NCBI GenBank assembly: GCA_937916845.1
Contig: CALFSK010000015.1
Span: 1-64,000, forward strand
Reading direction: 5' to 3'
Origin: an uncultured Lactobacillus sp.
Lineage (GTDB): Bacteria > Bacillota > Bacilli > Lactobacillales > Lactobacillaceae
Length of the DNA stretch: 64,000 nucleotides
Below are positions 1 through 7,059 of this stretch, one piece after another; the stretch's first letter is position 1, and each line of letters begins with the position of its first letter. The notes below the pieces were generated by a model, which made no database searches, was not told the DNA's origin, and saw only the letters and a list, made by a program, of their open reading frames with translations. A program made the translations under genes and the position numbers.

Positions 1-66
1 AAATGAATTGGTTTCCTCATAAAGTTCCTCATCAACAGCCGTTGACAAAGAGCCATTTTAATCCGC
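1..66. other. Window edge, no gene seen
   Basis: These bases lie downstream of the permease on the minus strand. They contain no convincing reading frame, terminator hairpin or RNA gene; only a short direct repeat of TTCCTCAT is visible. Confidence 0.4.
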
Positions 67-1392
67 TTAAGCGTTTTGGCGCTGTTTCCAGTAGTAAACG
101 GGAATTCCGATGGCAACGATAACCATGGAGAGTAGGACCCCGGGAAGGTCGGAACCAATTTCACTGACGATGACGAACAGGGCCCCTAAGATGGCAATCA
201 GTGGGGTCACTGGGAAGCCAGGTGTTGAAAATGGTCGCTCAATGCCTCGTTTCTGTTTACGTAACCGGAAGACCCCGATAAAGGTCGCCACGTAGAAACA
301 GTAAACGGTGAAGATACACAGATCGGATAACCGGTCAGGATTAAAGAAGAGAATCATGACGCTCGCGTAAGCCAAGATGACCAAAGTTGCGACGATTGGT
401 TCGTGGGATTTTTTATTTAAGTAACTCAATTGTTTTGAAAATGGTAACTGGTTGCGTTCAGCCATGGCGTAGACGATTCGGGGGAAGGTCATAATCTTCC
501 CGTTTAGACAGCCCACCATTGAAACGATGATCCCGATATTGAGCAACCGACCACCAATGGTTCCGAAGGCCGCGTTGGCGAAATAGACGGTCGTCTGTTG
601 ACCAAGCTTATGAATCGTATCAGCTGGAATAAAATGAAGAATCCCATAACTAACTAACGTGTAAGCAATTAAAACGAGTGAAATGCCAAGAATGATTGCT
701 TGGGGAAGAATCTTTTGGGGATTCTTGATTTCCCCGCCTAAGTTGGCGACAAGAATCCAGCCGTCATAAGCAAACAGGGTGGCTAACACGGCGACCCCGA
801 AGCTTCCGGTCGATTGGGTAACGGTATGTAAGGATTGACCAAAGGCGTCTTGGTTACCGAAAAACAGACCGAAGATGATGATAGCGGCGATTGGCAGTAA
901 CTTTCCGAGGGTCGTCACAATTTGAAAGGCGGCGCCCCAGCGGTTCTCGAACATGTTTAGAATCCCGATTAACACAATGACGATAATGGCTAGTGGTGCC
1001 TGCCAGCTCCCGTTCAAGTTGAAGAAGCCAACTAACAGGATGCCGAGGTAAGCGGCAATTGAAGCGATGATTGCGGGGCCATAAACGACAACTTGCATCC
1101 AGCCGGACAGAAAGCCCCATAGTTTGCCGTAGATCTCCTCCATGTAAACGTAGAGGCCACCGGTATGCGGCATTTGGGCCCCAACTTCGGCAATGGTCAA
1201 ACCAGCCGTTAAGGTAATGAGTCCTCCTAATAACCAGGCAAGCAGGGCCATGCCGGTGGAACCAGCGCTATCGAGTACTGATGATTGTTTAAAGAAAATT
1301 CCCGAACCAATCACGGTACCGACAACGAGTGATAATGCCGACCAGAAGCCGAGGGACCGGTTCAAGGTCGTTTCTTGTTTCGCATCTTGCAT
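67..1392 (-). CDS. APC-superfamily amino-acid permease (LAT/SteT-like)
   Basis: A 441-residue hydrophobic protein with about twelve predicted membrane segments, placed in the cytoplasmic membrane. The first helix has the APC signature GTVIGSGIF (residues 25-33), which lines the substrate site in this superfamily. Length and overall pattern fit L-type (LAT) transporters such as the serine/threonine exchanger SteT. The substrate cannot be read from sequence. The ATG is preceded by a GTGAGGA ribosome site, and further upstream by a promoter (1474-1502) and a strong GC-rich leader hairpin (1418-1442). It is a single gene, divergent from the TSUP exporter at 1740. The family is certain; amino-acid specificity is inference. 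Confidence 0.9.
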   Translation of the reverse strand: MQDAKQETTLNRSLGFWSALSLVVGTVIGSGIFFKQSSVLDSAGSTGMALLAWLLGGLITLTAGLTIAEVGAQMPHTGGLYVYMEEIYGKLWGFLSGWMQVVVYGPAIIASIAAYLGILLVGFFNLNGSWQAPLAIIVIVLIGILNMFENRWGAAFQIVTTLGKLLPIAAIIIFGLFFGNQDAFGQSLHTVTQSTGSFGVAVLATLFAYDGWILVANLGGEIKNPQKILPQAIILGISLVLIAYTLVSYGILHFIPADTIHKLGQQTTVYFANAAFGTIGGRLLNIGIIVSMVGCLNGKIMTFPRIVYAMAERNQLPFSKQLSYLNKKSHEPIVATLVILAYASVMILFFNPDRLSDLCIFTVYCFYVATFIGVFRLRKQKRGIERPFSTPGFPVTPLIAILGALFVIVSEIGSDLPGVLLSMVIVAIGIPVYYWKQRQNA

Positions 1393-1417
1393 GAAAAAGA
1401 GGTCCTCACTTTCAGAA

Positions 1418-1442
1418 GACCGCCCGGATAAGCCGGGCGGTC
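1418..1442 (-). promoter_or_regulatory. GC-rich hairpin in permease leader
   Basis: A perfect 10-bp inverted repeat (GACCGCCCGG / CCGGGCGGTC) with a five-base loop lies between the promoter and the ribosome site of the permease. No U-run follows it in either direction, so it is not a normal terminator. It may stabilise the mRNA or affect translation initiation. Confidence 0.5.
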
Positions 1443-1473
1443 CGTTTCAAAATAACCACAGATAATTGTTCTA

Positions 1474-1502
1474 AGCATAGCAGAAATTTTATGTGCTGAC
1501 AA
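1474..1502 (-). promoter_or_regulatory. Promoter of the APC permease
   Basis: Read on the minus strand: TTGTCA, a 17-bp spacer, then TATGCT. It would start transcription about 75 bases upstream of the permease ATG. Confidence 0.6.
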
Positions 1503-1676
1503 TGAAAATCACATTAAAAAAATCACTTTTAAGCGTGAAATCCGAACTAATGATAACTATTTGATATTAAAGTTCGATAAAAGTAATCATTCGGACTTTG
1601 AAAGTGAATTTAAGTTCGGCTTTTATAAAAATAATTATAACGAAATATGAAATTATGATTTTAGCGGTGAATTGCT

Positions 1677-1705
1677 TTGGTTCCACCCCAAAAGGCGAGT
1701 ATAAT
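1677..1705 (+). promoter_or_regulatory. Promoter of the TSUP exporter
   Basis: TTGGTT, 17-bp spacer, consensus TATAAT. The predicted start is about 28 bases before the ATG at 1740. Confidence 0.7.
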
Positions 1706-1739
1706 CTGACAAGTACGCATTAGAGAGTGGGGAAGAATT

Positions 1740-2627
1740 ATGGTAATTGCAATCGTGGTCATTCTGACGTTATCCAGCGTCGGTTTATTTGGCTTGCTGC
1801 TAAACGGTGCCAAGCGTCGCGGCGTTGCTATTATTGATCGTAGTTTTGGCTGGGGAATGGGCATTGGCGCGCTGACGGACTTTCTGGATACTTTGGGCAT
1901 CGGCAGCTTTGTCACTTCCACGGCGATTTTTCAAGCGAGTCACTATTTAAAGGATGAACGGCGGTTGCCTGGAACCCTGAACACCATGCACGCGATTCCG
2001 ACGGCGTTTGAGGCGCTGTTCTTCGTGACGACGGTGAAAGTTGACCCTTGGACGTTGATCAGCCTAGTCTTGGCGGCAACGATTGGGGCGCTGTTAGGTA
2101 GCGAGGTTATGACCAAGCTAAATCAGCGCCGAATTCAATTGATTATGGGCATTGCGCTAGTGATCACCGCCGGGCTGATGGCGGCCAAACTCCTTGGCTG
2201 GATCAGCTTACTAGGTGCGGCGAATCAAGCCACCGCATTACGTGGTTGGCCGCTTGCCATCGGTATTTTGGGTAATTTTATTTTAGGACTATTAATGTCT
2301 GCCGGTGTCGGGTTATACGCGCCGTGCATGGTAATGGTTTACTTCTTAGGATTAACACCGATTGCGGCTTTTCCAATTATGATGTTGTCATGCGCGCTAT
2401 TGATGCCAACGTCGGCCGTTAACTTTATCCGTCACGACCGGGTCGATTACCGGGGTCTCTTTGGCATCATTTTAGGCGGCATTCTCGGGGTCATCGTTGC
2501 GGCGACGGTCGTCAAATCGTTGTCGTTGACGGCGTTGAGTTGGCTAATCGTTATTGTAAGTTTATGGACGGCAAATTCGCTATGGCGCGCCGCGGTCCGG
2601 AGCGGGAAAAAAGACTTCATGCAATAA
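1740..2627 (+). CDS. TSUP family (TauE/SafE) membrane permease
   Basis: A 295-residue protein made of two similar halves of membrane helices, as in the TauE/SafE sulfite or sulfur-compound exporters. The second half has the family-like glycine and proline-rich helices (ILGNFILGLLMSAGVGLYAP, then MMLSCALLMP). It is expected to move small anions or sulfur organics across the cytoplasmic membrane; substrate unknown. The ATG follows GTGGGGAAG. The gene is monocistronic, with its own promoter upstream and a bidirectional terminator at 2693-2726 shared with hflX. The family call is solid; function within it is not known. Confidence 0.85.
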   Translation: MVIAIVVILTLSSVGLFGLLLNGAKRRGVAIIDRSFGWGMGIGALTDFLDTLGIGSFVTSTAIFQASHYLKDERRLPGTLNTMHAIPTAFEALFFVTTVKVDPWTLISLVLAATIGALLGSEVMTKLNQRRIQLIMGIALVITAGLMAAKLLGWISLLGAANQATALRGWPLAIGILGNFILGLLMSAGVGLYAPCMVMVYFLGLTPIAAFPIMMLSCALLMPTSAVNFIRHDRVDYRGLFGIILGGILGVIVAATVVKSLSLTALSWLIVIVSLWTANSLWRAAVRSGKKDFMQ

Positions 2628-2692
2628 TCGCTCCGTCAGCCAGTATCGTTGTTATTGGCGAAAAAAACTTTTTAAAGTTAGTGATAAACAAA

Positions 2693-2732
2693 AACAGCTC
2701 CCGCAGTCAATTCTGCAGGAGCTGTTTCGTTT
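2693..2732. terminator. Bidirectional terminator, TSUP exporter / hflX
   Basis: A long inverted repeat, AACAGCTCC...GGAGCTGTT plus GCAG/CTGC with a TCAATT loop, flanked by A-rich and T-rich sides. It sits between two convergent genes and can serve both. Confidence 0.8.
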
Positions 2733-2740
2733 ATTCATCT

Positions 2741-4036
2741 TTAAGCGGGTGTAACCACGTATTTTTCATAACGTTGGGCATCCACACTGTTAAGTTCAAC
2801 TTCTAGCTGGGTTCCGTCTGCCACGTAATCCGTCTTTAGAATGTTGGCGTTGTCGTTTAAGTAAGCAACCACGTCGCCATCGCTAAATGGAATGAGGAGC
2901 GTCGTCGTGACGTAACCTTTGAAGACTTTGTCCTTCATCATTTGAGTCAGAACTTGGAGTGACTTTTCGTCTCTGGCCGCGTAGATCAACTGATCATCTT
3001 GTTGATTAGGATAGTTGGCTTCCGTCAAATCAGCCTTGTTGTAGGCGTAGATCATTGGAATATCATTGACGCCGATTTCTTTCAAAGTCTTATCGGTCGT
3101 TGCCATCATTTCCTTGTAATGCGGGTCAGAGTAGTCGATAACTTGAATCAACAGGTCTGCGTTAGCGGCTTCTGCCAGCGTCGAGCGAAAGGCGTTGATC
3201 AAGTTATGTGGCAAGTCGCTGATAAAACCGACCGTATCGCTGAGTAACAATTGCTTGTTATCAGGGAAGGTCAGCTGCCGAATACTCGTATCCAAAGTGG
3301 CAAACAGCATGTCTTTTTCAAAGACCTGCTTGTCTTCGCCCTTGCCAAATAACCGGACTAAGCCGTTCATGGTCGTGGACTTACCGGCGTTGGTATAACC
3401 GACTAGGGCCACGTTAGGCAAACCGGCTTTGTCGCGTTGCAAGCGCCGGACTTCTTCGTCCTTATTGAGTTCCTTCAGTTCATGCTTAGCATGGCTGATA
3501 CGGTCTTGGATCGTCCGTCGGTTTAATTCCAGTTGCGTTTCACCAGAACCACGGTTGGTAAAACCACCGCCACCACCAGCCGCCGCACCGGCCTGTTGGT
3601 CAAGCCGGTTTGAAATACTGGTTCGTAAGCGTGGCAATTGGTATTGAAGTTGAGCAATCTTAACTTGGAGATTGGCTTCCTTACTGCGAGCCCGAGTACC
3701 AAAGATTTCCAAAATCAGACCAGTGCGGTCAATGATTTGGAGCCCCGTTTGTTCTTCAAGGTTACGGACCTGACTGGGCGTCAAGTCGGCGTTGATTACC
3801 ATAATGTGTAAATCATGTGCTTCGGCGTCTTCCTTAATCTCAACCACTTTACCTTTACCAAAGTAGGTGGCTGAGTTGGGTTTGTCCAGCCCTTGGTCGA
3901 TCCGTAGCGCAGCGTGCATGTTATTTGCCTCAACGAGGGCTTCTAATTCCGACATCGCATAATCGTAATTAGAGACCGTTTTAGACATCCCGGCAATAAT
4001 AACTTCTTGAACTTGATTGACGTTAGTTTCGGACAT
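2741..4036 (-). CDS. hflX: GTPase HflX
   Basis: A 431-residue ribosome-associated GTPase; HflX proteins split or rescue stalled ribosomes, typically under stress. The N-terminal HflX domain (about residues 15-200) has the glycine-rich GGGGGF linker and a GETQLE motif. The G domain has the P-loop GYTNAGKST (about 213-221), DTVGF (G3) and NKAD (G4), followed by the short C-terminal domain. Length is normal. The start has an upstream CAGGAGTG ribosome site. It is transcribed alone, diverging from the Nudix gene at 4125 and converging on the TSUP exporter. All key nucleotide-binding residues appear intact. Confidence 0.95.
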   Translation of the reverse strand: MSETNVNQVQEVIIAGMSKTVSNYDYAMSELEALVEANNMHAALRIDQGLDKPNSATYFGKGKVVEIKEDAEAHDLHIMVINADLTPSQVRNLEEQTGLQIIDRTGLILEIFGTRARSKEANLQVKIAQLQYQLPRLRTSISNRLDQQAGAAAGGGGGFTNRGSGETQLELNRRTIQDRISHAKHELKELNKDEEVRRLQRDKAGLPNVALVGYTNAGKSTTMNGLVRLFGKGEDKQVFEKDMLFATLDTSIRQLTFPDNKQLLLSDTVGFISDLPHNLINAFRSTLAEAANADLLIQVIDYSDPHYKEMMATTDKTLKEIGVNDIPMIYAYNKADLTEANYPNQQDDQLIYAARDEKSLQVLTQMMKDKVFKGYVTTTLLIPFSDGDVVAYLNDNANILKTDYVADGTQLEVELNSVDAQRYEKYVVTPA

Positions 4037-4124
4037 TCAATCACTCCTGACGTGTTATAGTTGCTTTAAGTATAACATGCCTAATTAAAATATTATTGGT
4101 TCGGGTATTAAGGGGGACTTTTAA

Positions 4125-4562
4125 ATGGGTTACGTTTTAAATCTCAGAAAAAAAGTGGGCCACCAGCCGTTAGTCGTGGCCGGAGCAGCAATGCTTGCGC
4201 AAAATTCGGTGGGAAAAGTGTTATTGGTCTACCGTAATGATAACCACTGCTGGGGGTTACCAGCGGGATCGACCGAACCCGGTGAGTCCGTTCAGCAGAC
4301 GGCCCGTCGTGAATTAAAAGAAGAAACGGGCCTAACCGTCGGCGACCTGACTTTGATCGACGTTTTTAGCGGCCCCAAGATGCATTACCGTTATCCCAAT
4401 GGGGATGTCATTGATAGTGTGACCGTGCTTTACCGTGGCAATACTAACGGCGGCGAGCTCGTCAAAGCAACCGATGAGACAAGTACGGCCGGGTTCTTTG
4501 AACTAGATGCGCTCCCAGAACCACTAACGCCGCTGACAAAGTGGATGTTAATAGGTGAGTGA
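4125..4562 (+). CDS. Nudix hydrolase
   Basis: A 145-residue protein with a complete Nudix box, G-x5-E-x7-REL-x-EE-x-GL, beginning at GSTEPGES. The box binds Mg2+ and hydrolyses nucleoside diphosphates linked to another group. The N-terminal stretch VVAGAAMLAQ and a short overall size are typical of small ADP-ribose, NADH or (d)NTP pyrophosphatases; the substrate cannot be assigned. An AAGGGGGA ribosome site precedes the ATG. The gene ends just before the promoter of the SMR exporter, so the two may be partly co-transcribed. Confidence 0.85.
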   Translation: MGYVLNLRKKVGHQPLVVAGAAMLAQNSVGKVLLVYRNDNHCWGLPAGSTEPGESVQQTARRELKEETGLTVGDLTLIDVFSGPKMHYRYPNGDVIDSVTVLYRGNTNGGELVKATDETSTAGFFELDALPEPLTPLTKWMLIGE

Positions 4563-4564
4563 GC

Positions 4565-4593
4565 TTGACCACTCAACCTAGCTTTGCTATAGT
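4565..4593 (+). promoter_or_regulatory. Promoter of the SMR exporter leader
   Basis: TTGACC, exact 17-bp spacer, TATAGT. The predicted transcription start near 4600 would give a leader of about 100 bases before the exporter start at 4703. Confidence 0.7.
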
Positions 4594-4614
4594 GGACTGA
4601 ATTAATTAAACGGA

Positions 4615-4683
4615 TTGTCACCGGACAACGTGCAATCACCTTCCTTAGGTCTAAGTGGAAGGTGGGGCGCGTTGTCTTTTTTT
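4615..4683 (+). promoter_or_regulatory. Attenuator-like leader with intrinsic terminator
   Basis: Between promoter and start codon lies a two-part stem: GACAACG (4624-4630) pairs CGTTGTC (4670-4676), and CACCTTCC (4637-4644) pairs GGAAGGTG (4657-4664). Seven T residues follow directly, then the ribosome site GGGAGG. The 5' strand GACAA can instead pair with TTGTC at 4615-4619, giving a small competing hairpin. This is the layout of a transcription attenuator or riboswitch expression platform. I could not match it to the guanidine-I, -II or -III riboswitch consensus. Alternative: it is only the terminator of the Nudix gene. Confidence 0.55.
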
Positions 4684-4702
4684 ATTTTGGGAGGAATTTA
4701 TA

Positions 4703-5017
4703 ATGACGTGGATTTATTTAGTCGTTGCCGGATTATTTGAAGTGGTGTGGGCGACGATGATGAAACTGAGCAACGGGTTTAGCCACTTGGGTTACAGCGC
4801 GGTGACCATCGTTGGAATGATCTTAAGTTTTGGCTTCTTAGCTTTAGCCACCAAACATTTACCGTTGAGTATTGCGTACCCGATTTGGACGGGGATTGGC
4901 GCGGTGGGCGCAATTCTCGTCGGCCTAGTCTTTTTCAAGGATACGATTGCGCCAGTGACCTGGATCTTTATCGCAATGCTGATAATTGGCATCATCGGCA
5001 TTAAGGTTACGAGTTAA
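4703..5017 (+). CDS. sugE: SMR-family exporter, Gdx/SugE type
   Basis: A 105-residue four-helix small multidrug resistance protein that works as a dual-topology dimer in the membrane and exchanges protons for a cation. The conserved glutamate is in AGLFEVVWA. The K and S/G spacing after it (MMKLSNGF) and PIWTGIGAVGA resemble guanidinium exporters (Gdx/SugE) rather than polyaromatic-cation pumps (EmrE). Start chosen at 4703 because GGGAGGAATTTATA sits just before it; an in-frame upstream extension lacks such a site and would cross the terminator. Control by the leader at 4615-4683 is likely. Guanidinium as substrate is inference from subtype motifs. Confidence 0.85.
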   Translation: MTWIYLVVAGLFEVVWATMMKLSNGFSHLGYSAVTIVGMILSFGFLALATKHLPLSIAYPIWTGIGAVGAILVGLVFFKDTIAPVTWIFIAMLIIGIIGIKVTS

Positions 5018-5051
5018 TGGGACAGATAATTAAAGAGCGAAAGACTTGTAT

Positions 5052-5230
5052 TAGCCGCTCCGCCGGACAGCATTGGGTGCTATGGGGGACGGCCCCAGCC
5101 AAAGGACGGTCTGGAACCTTGATTCAAAGCCGATAGCCCACGTCTTTGAATCACCCCGCGAGATTGGCAGGCAAGAAGCACCTGCCAATCTCGCCGACAC
5201 AGCACGTCAACGCTGTCCGACTCCGCTAAA
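5052..5230 (+). repeat. Multi-hairpin repeat, copy A
   Basis: About 179 bp. A long outer stem (5064-5085 with 5197-5221) encloses a conserved core containing CAGCCA and CGGTCTGGAACC. It also encloses two perfect hairpins, GATTCAAAG/CTTTGAATC (5121-5152) and a 13-bp stem (5159-5171 with 5181-5193). Conserved ends are TTAGCCGCTCCG and CGCTAAA. The copy at 16141-16316 is closely similar, with compensatory changes in the stems. It is either a structured RNA or a non-autonomous mobile repeat. Confidence 0.8.
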
Positions 5231-5274
5231 CATGAGCTTGTAAGTATTGCTTCAGTAAATTATGGCGTAGTTGG

Positions 5275-5424
5275 AGGCTGGCACTGATAGTATCGGACGT
5301 GAAGGTGGTCTTAGACCGGCGATTTTTCCGGGCTTAAACCACGGACGGTCTGAGACAGCTGCGGCTTTTGCAATTGTCCCCGGTCCCACGACTGTATGTT
5401 ATCAGTGCCAACCGGACAGATTTA
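5275..5424 (+). repeat. Second-type large palindrome downstream of copy A
   Basis: The outer stem includes GGCACTGATA (5280-5289) with TATCAGTGCC (5400-5409) and extends imperfectly to GTG/CAC further in. Inside is a hairpin GTGGT...ACCAC around CCGG/CCGG. The right end (TATCAGTGCCAACCGGAC, then TTATAAAG) resembles sequence at 16362-16390, which follows repeat copy D, so this hairpin may be an optional second half of the same element. An open frame across it is a by-product of the palindrome. Confidence 0.6.
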
Positions 5425-5454
5425 TAAAGATCAAATTTAATTTGGTGACATAAA

Positions 5455-5495
5455 TAGGCCTCTCAAACAGCGATGATTGCTGCTTGAGAGGCCTA
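5455..5495. terminator. Bidirectional terminator before histidine phosphatase end
   Basis: TAGGCCTCTCAA pairs TTGAGAGGCCTA, with an inner ACAGC/GCTGC, followed by AT-rich sequence on both sides. It most likely ends the phosphatase operon on the minus strand. Confidence 0.75.
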
Positions 5496-5511
5496 ATATT
5501 TTGATTGATTA

Positions 5512-6189
5512 TTATGAATGTTGATTGGCGATGGTTGGGACGAGCTCTTTGGCGTAGTCCACAACTTTGATTTGGTCGCCGTCCACGTCAATGCGGGTTA
5601 GGCTACCGTTCTTAGGACCCTGAGTGATGTCGATGTCAGGGGCGAAGTGGGCCACCATGCTCCGAATGGTCGTGCCGTGCGAAACGACCAAGAGGTTTTC
5701 GTGGTTGTCATGGTGCGCTTTTAGGTAGTCGAAGCCTTGGTTGATACGTTCCCAGAAGGTCGCGTTATCCTCAGCTTCGTGCCAAGGATCGATTGACTTC
5801 ATCAAGTCGCGACTTTCTTCGATGCTGATATGGTCTAAAAGAGCGTGCAAGCTGTTCACGCCGTACTTTTGCCCAACTAATGACCACGTGCGGCTTGAGT
5901 CGTCACCTTCATAGTAGCCGTAAAAGACTTCGCGGAAGTTCATCAATGACTTAGGCGTTAAATCAGTCAAGTTCGCGGCTTCACTGATGAGGCGCGCGGT
6001 ATCAATGGCCCGCTTAGAGTCGCTTGAGTAAACGGCGTCAAACTTAGTGCCGTTGAGGGCTTGCCCGACCTTGGTTGCCGTTTCCTTACCGTAGTCCGTT
6101 AGCGGGGAATCTGACCAGCCCTGCATCCGGTTAAATAGGTTAAAGTACGTTTGACCATGGCGAATAAAGTAAATTGAAAATTGTGACAT
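5512..6189 (-). CDS. Histidine phosphatase (phosphoglycerate-mutase-like), copy 1
   Basis: A 225-residue cytosolic enzyme of the histidine phosphatase superfamily. It has the catalytic RHGQT motif near residue 11, the acid-bearing segment EVFYGYYEG around 95, and the second histidine in VVSHGTT near 170. Such proteins dephosphorylate sugar phosphates or other metabolites; the lack of an obvious cofactor-dependent mutase context argues for phosphatase. The ribosome site TAAGGAGGAATAACC is strong. It lies 12 bp after its paralogue, so they form an operon made by gene duplication. Confidence 0.85.
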   Translation of the reverse strand: MSQFSIYFIRHGQTYFNLFNRMQGWSDSPLTDYGKETATKVGQALNGTKFDAVYSSDSKRAIDTARLISEAANLTDLTPKSLMNFREVFYGYYEGDDSSRTWSLVGQKYGVNSLHALLDHISIEESRDLMKSIDPWHEAEDNATFWERINQGFDYLKAHHDNHENLLVVSHGTTIRSMVAHFAPDIDITQGPKNGSLTRIDVDGDQIKVVDYAKELVPTIANQHS

Positions 6190-6201
6190 GGTTATTCCTC
6201 C

Positions 6202-6858
6202 TTACGCCAAGTGGTCTTTGCGACCCAAGTAGTCTAGCTGGACGTCGTCATCGGTAATCGTAAACTTAGTGACGCTCCCGTTTTGGGGACGTTCTGGCGA
6301 AGTCAGCGTGGCAAAGCGGTCGGCGATACTATAAATGGTATTGCCGTGTGAAACGAGTAATACTTTGTCGCCGTCTTTTTGATTGGCGCGCAAAGTATCG
6401 ATCCCGCCGTTGACTCGTTGCCAGAATTCATCGTTATTTTCAGCGCTGTGGAAAGGATCGGCCTCCTTACAGAAGTCCTTAGCCTTTTCGATACCGTATT
6501 GCTCAATGATGGCTGAAAGGGTCGGGGCCTTGTGGGGCGCGCCGACTTCAAACCAAGTCTGAGACGTGTCGCCACCTTCGAAGTAGCCGTAAAAAGCTTC
6601 CCGGAAGGCAGCCAGTGGTTGGACGGTTAGATCAGCGTTATCACTGGCGGGTAGCATCAGTTGAGCGGTCCGCATTGCGCGGGACATGTCACTGGCGTAG
6701 GCGGCGTCGAAATGAATGCCGTTAAGCATCTTACCCGCGTTGCGCGCGTCATTTTCGCCCACGGTAGTTAGTGGGGAATCACACCAGCCTTGCATCCGGC
6801 GGTATTTGTTGAAGTAGGTTTGTCCGTGTCGAACCATGTAAACGGAAAAAGTTGCCAT
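6202..6858 (-). CDS. Histidine phosphatase (phosphoglycerate-mutase-like), copy 2
   Basis: A paralogue of the next gene, about 218 residues. It keeps RHGQTYFN, EAFYGYFEGG and LVSHGNTIYS, the full catalytic set. The likely start is the ATG at 6858; a TTG six codons upstream is possible. Neither has a clear Shine-Dalgarno site, unlike the downstream copy. The upstream sequence runs straight into the end region of the TnpB element, so insertion may have replaced the native leader. The phosphatase fold is confident; substrate unknown. Confidence 0.8.
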   Translation of the reverse strand: MATFSVYMVRHGQTYFNKYRRMQGWCDSPLTTVGENDARNAGKMLNGIHFDAAYASDMSRAMRTAQLMLPASDNADLTVQPLAAFREAFYGYFEGGDTSQTWFEVGAPHKAPTLSAIIEQYGIEKAKDFCKEADPFHSAENNDEFWQRVNGGIDTLRANQKDGDKVLLVSHGNTIYSIADRFATLTSPERPQNGSVTKFTITDDDVQLDYLGRKDHLA

Positions 6859-6891
6859 TCTGAAACTGCTATGCAAAACATGGAGAAATGT

Positions 6892-7059
6892 AGAAAATCA
6901 TGACTGATTTCTATATTTAGAAAGGTTACATATTTCCTTTCTTGATTTTACTTGCTACCGTTATGACGTCGGTGTTCTGATATTCCACTAGGGAGTAATC
7001 GCATTGACCAACTATGACAGCTTAAGGACTTTAGCCAGCCCCGTTAAATTATCATCTTT
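6892..7059 (-). ncRNA. Probable right end / omega-RNA region of the TnpB element
   Basis: In IS200/IS605-type elements the guide RNA overlaps the 3' end of tnpB and ends at the element right end. Here the 170 bp after the tnpB stop contain small hairpins, AGAAAGG/CCTTTCT and near 6892-6912 AGAAAATCA/TGATTTCT. No other gene is present. Exact boundaries and the guide start cannot be fixed without an empty-site comparison. The RNA call rests on family knowledge plus position. Confidence 0.4.

Larger units (their letters stand above)
1393..1739. other. Divergent control region, permease/TSUP exporter
   Basis: This 347-bp intergenic region holds both divergent promoters and the permease leader hairpin. 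The AT-rich centre has four related boxes built on GTTCG(G/A): near 1542 (inverted), 1571, 1591 (partial) and 1612. These could be binding sites for an unknown regulator. No small gene was seen. Confidence 0.4.
5018..5511. other. Intergenic region filled by structured repeats
   Basis: The 494 bp between the convergent SMR exporter and histidine phosphatase hold no gene. They are occupied by one full copy of the multi-hairpin repeat (5052-5230), an AT-rich link with the phrase ATGGCGTAG, a second large imperfect palindrome (5275-5424), and a bidirectional terminator (5455-5495). Confidence 0.7.

Noticed and set aside
1393..1500. T-box or riboswitch in the permease leader
   Set aside because: The leader is only about 75 bases and lacks a T-box motif, specifier loop and terminator run.
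4600..4702. Known guanidine-I/II/III riboswitch before the SMR exporter
   Set aside because: The conserved core sequences I know for these classes are not present; only the expression-platform-like terminator is visible, so no class is assigned.
5271..5453. 60-residue frame in the second palindrome
   Set aside because: The frame crosses an inverted-repeat structure, has no ribosome site and no protein-like pattern.
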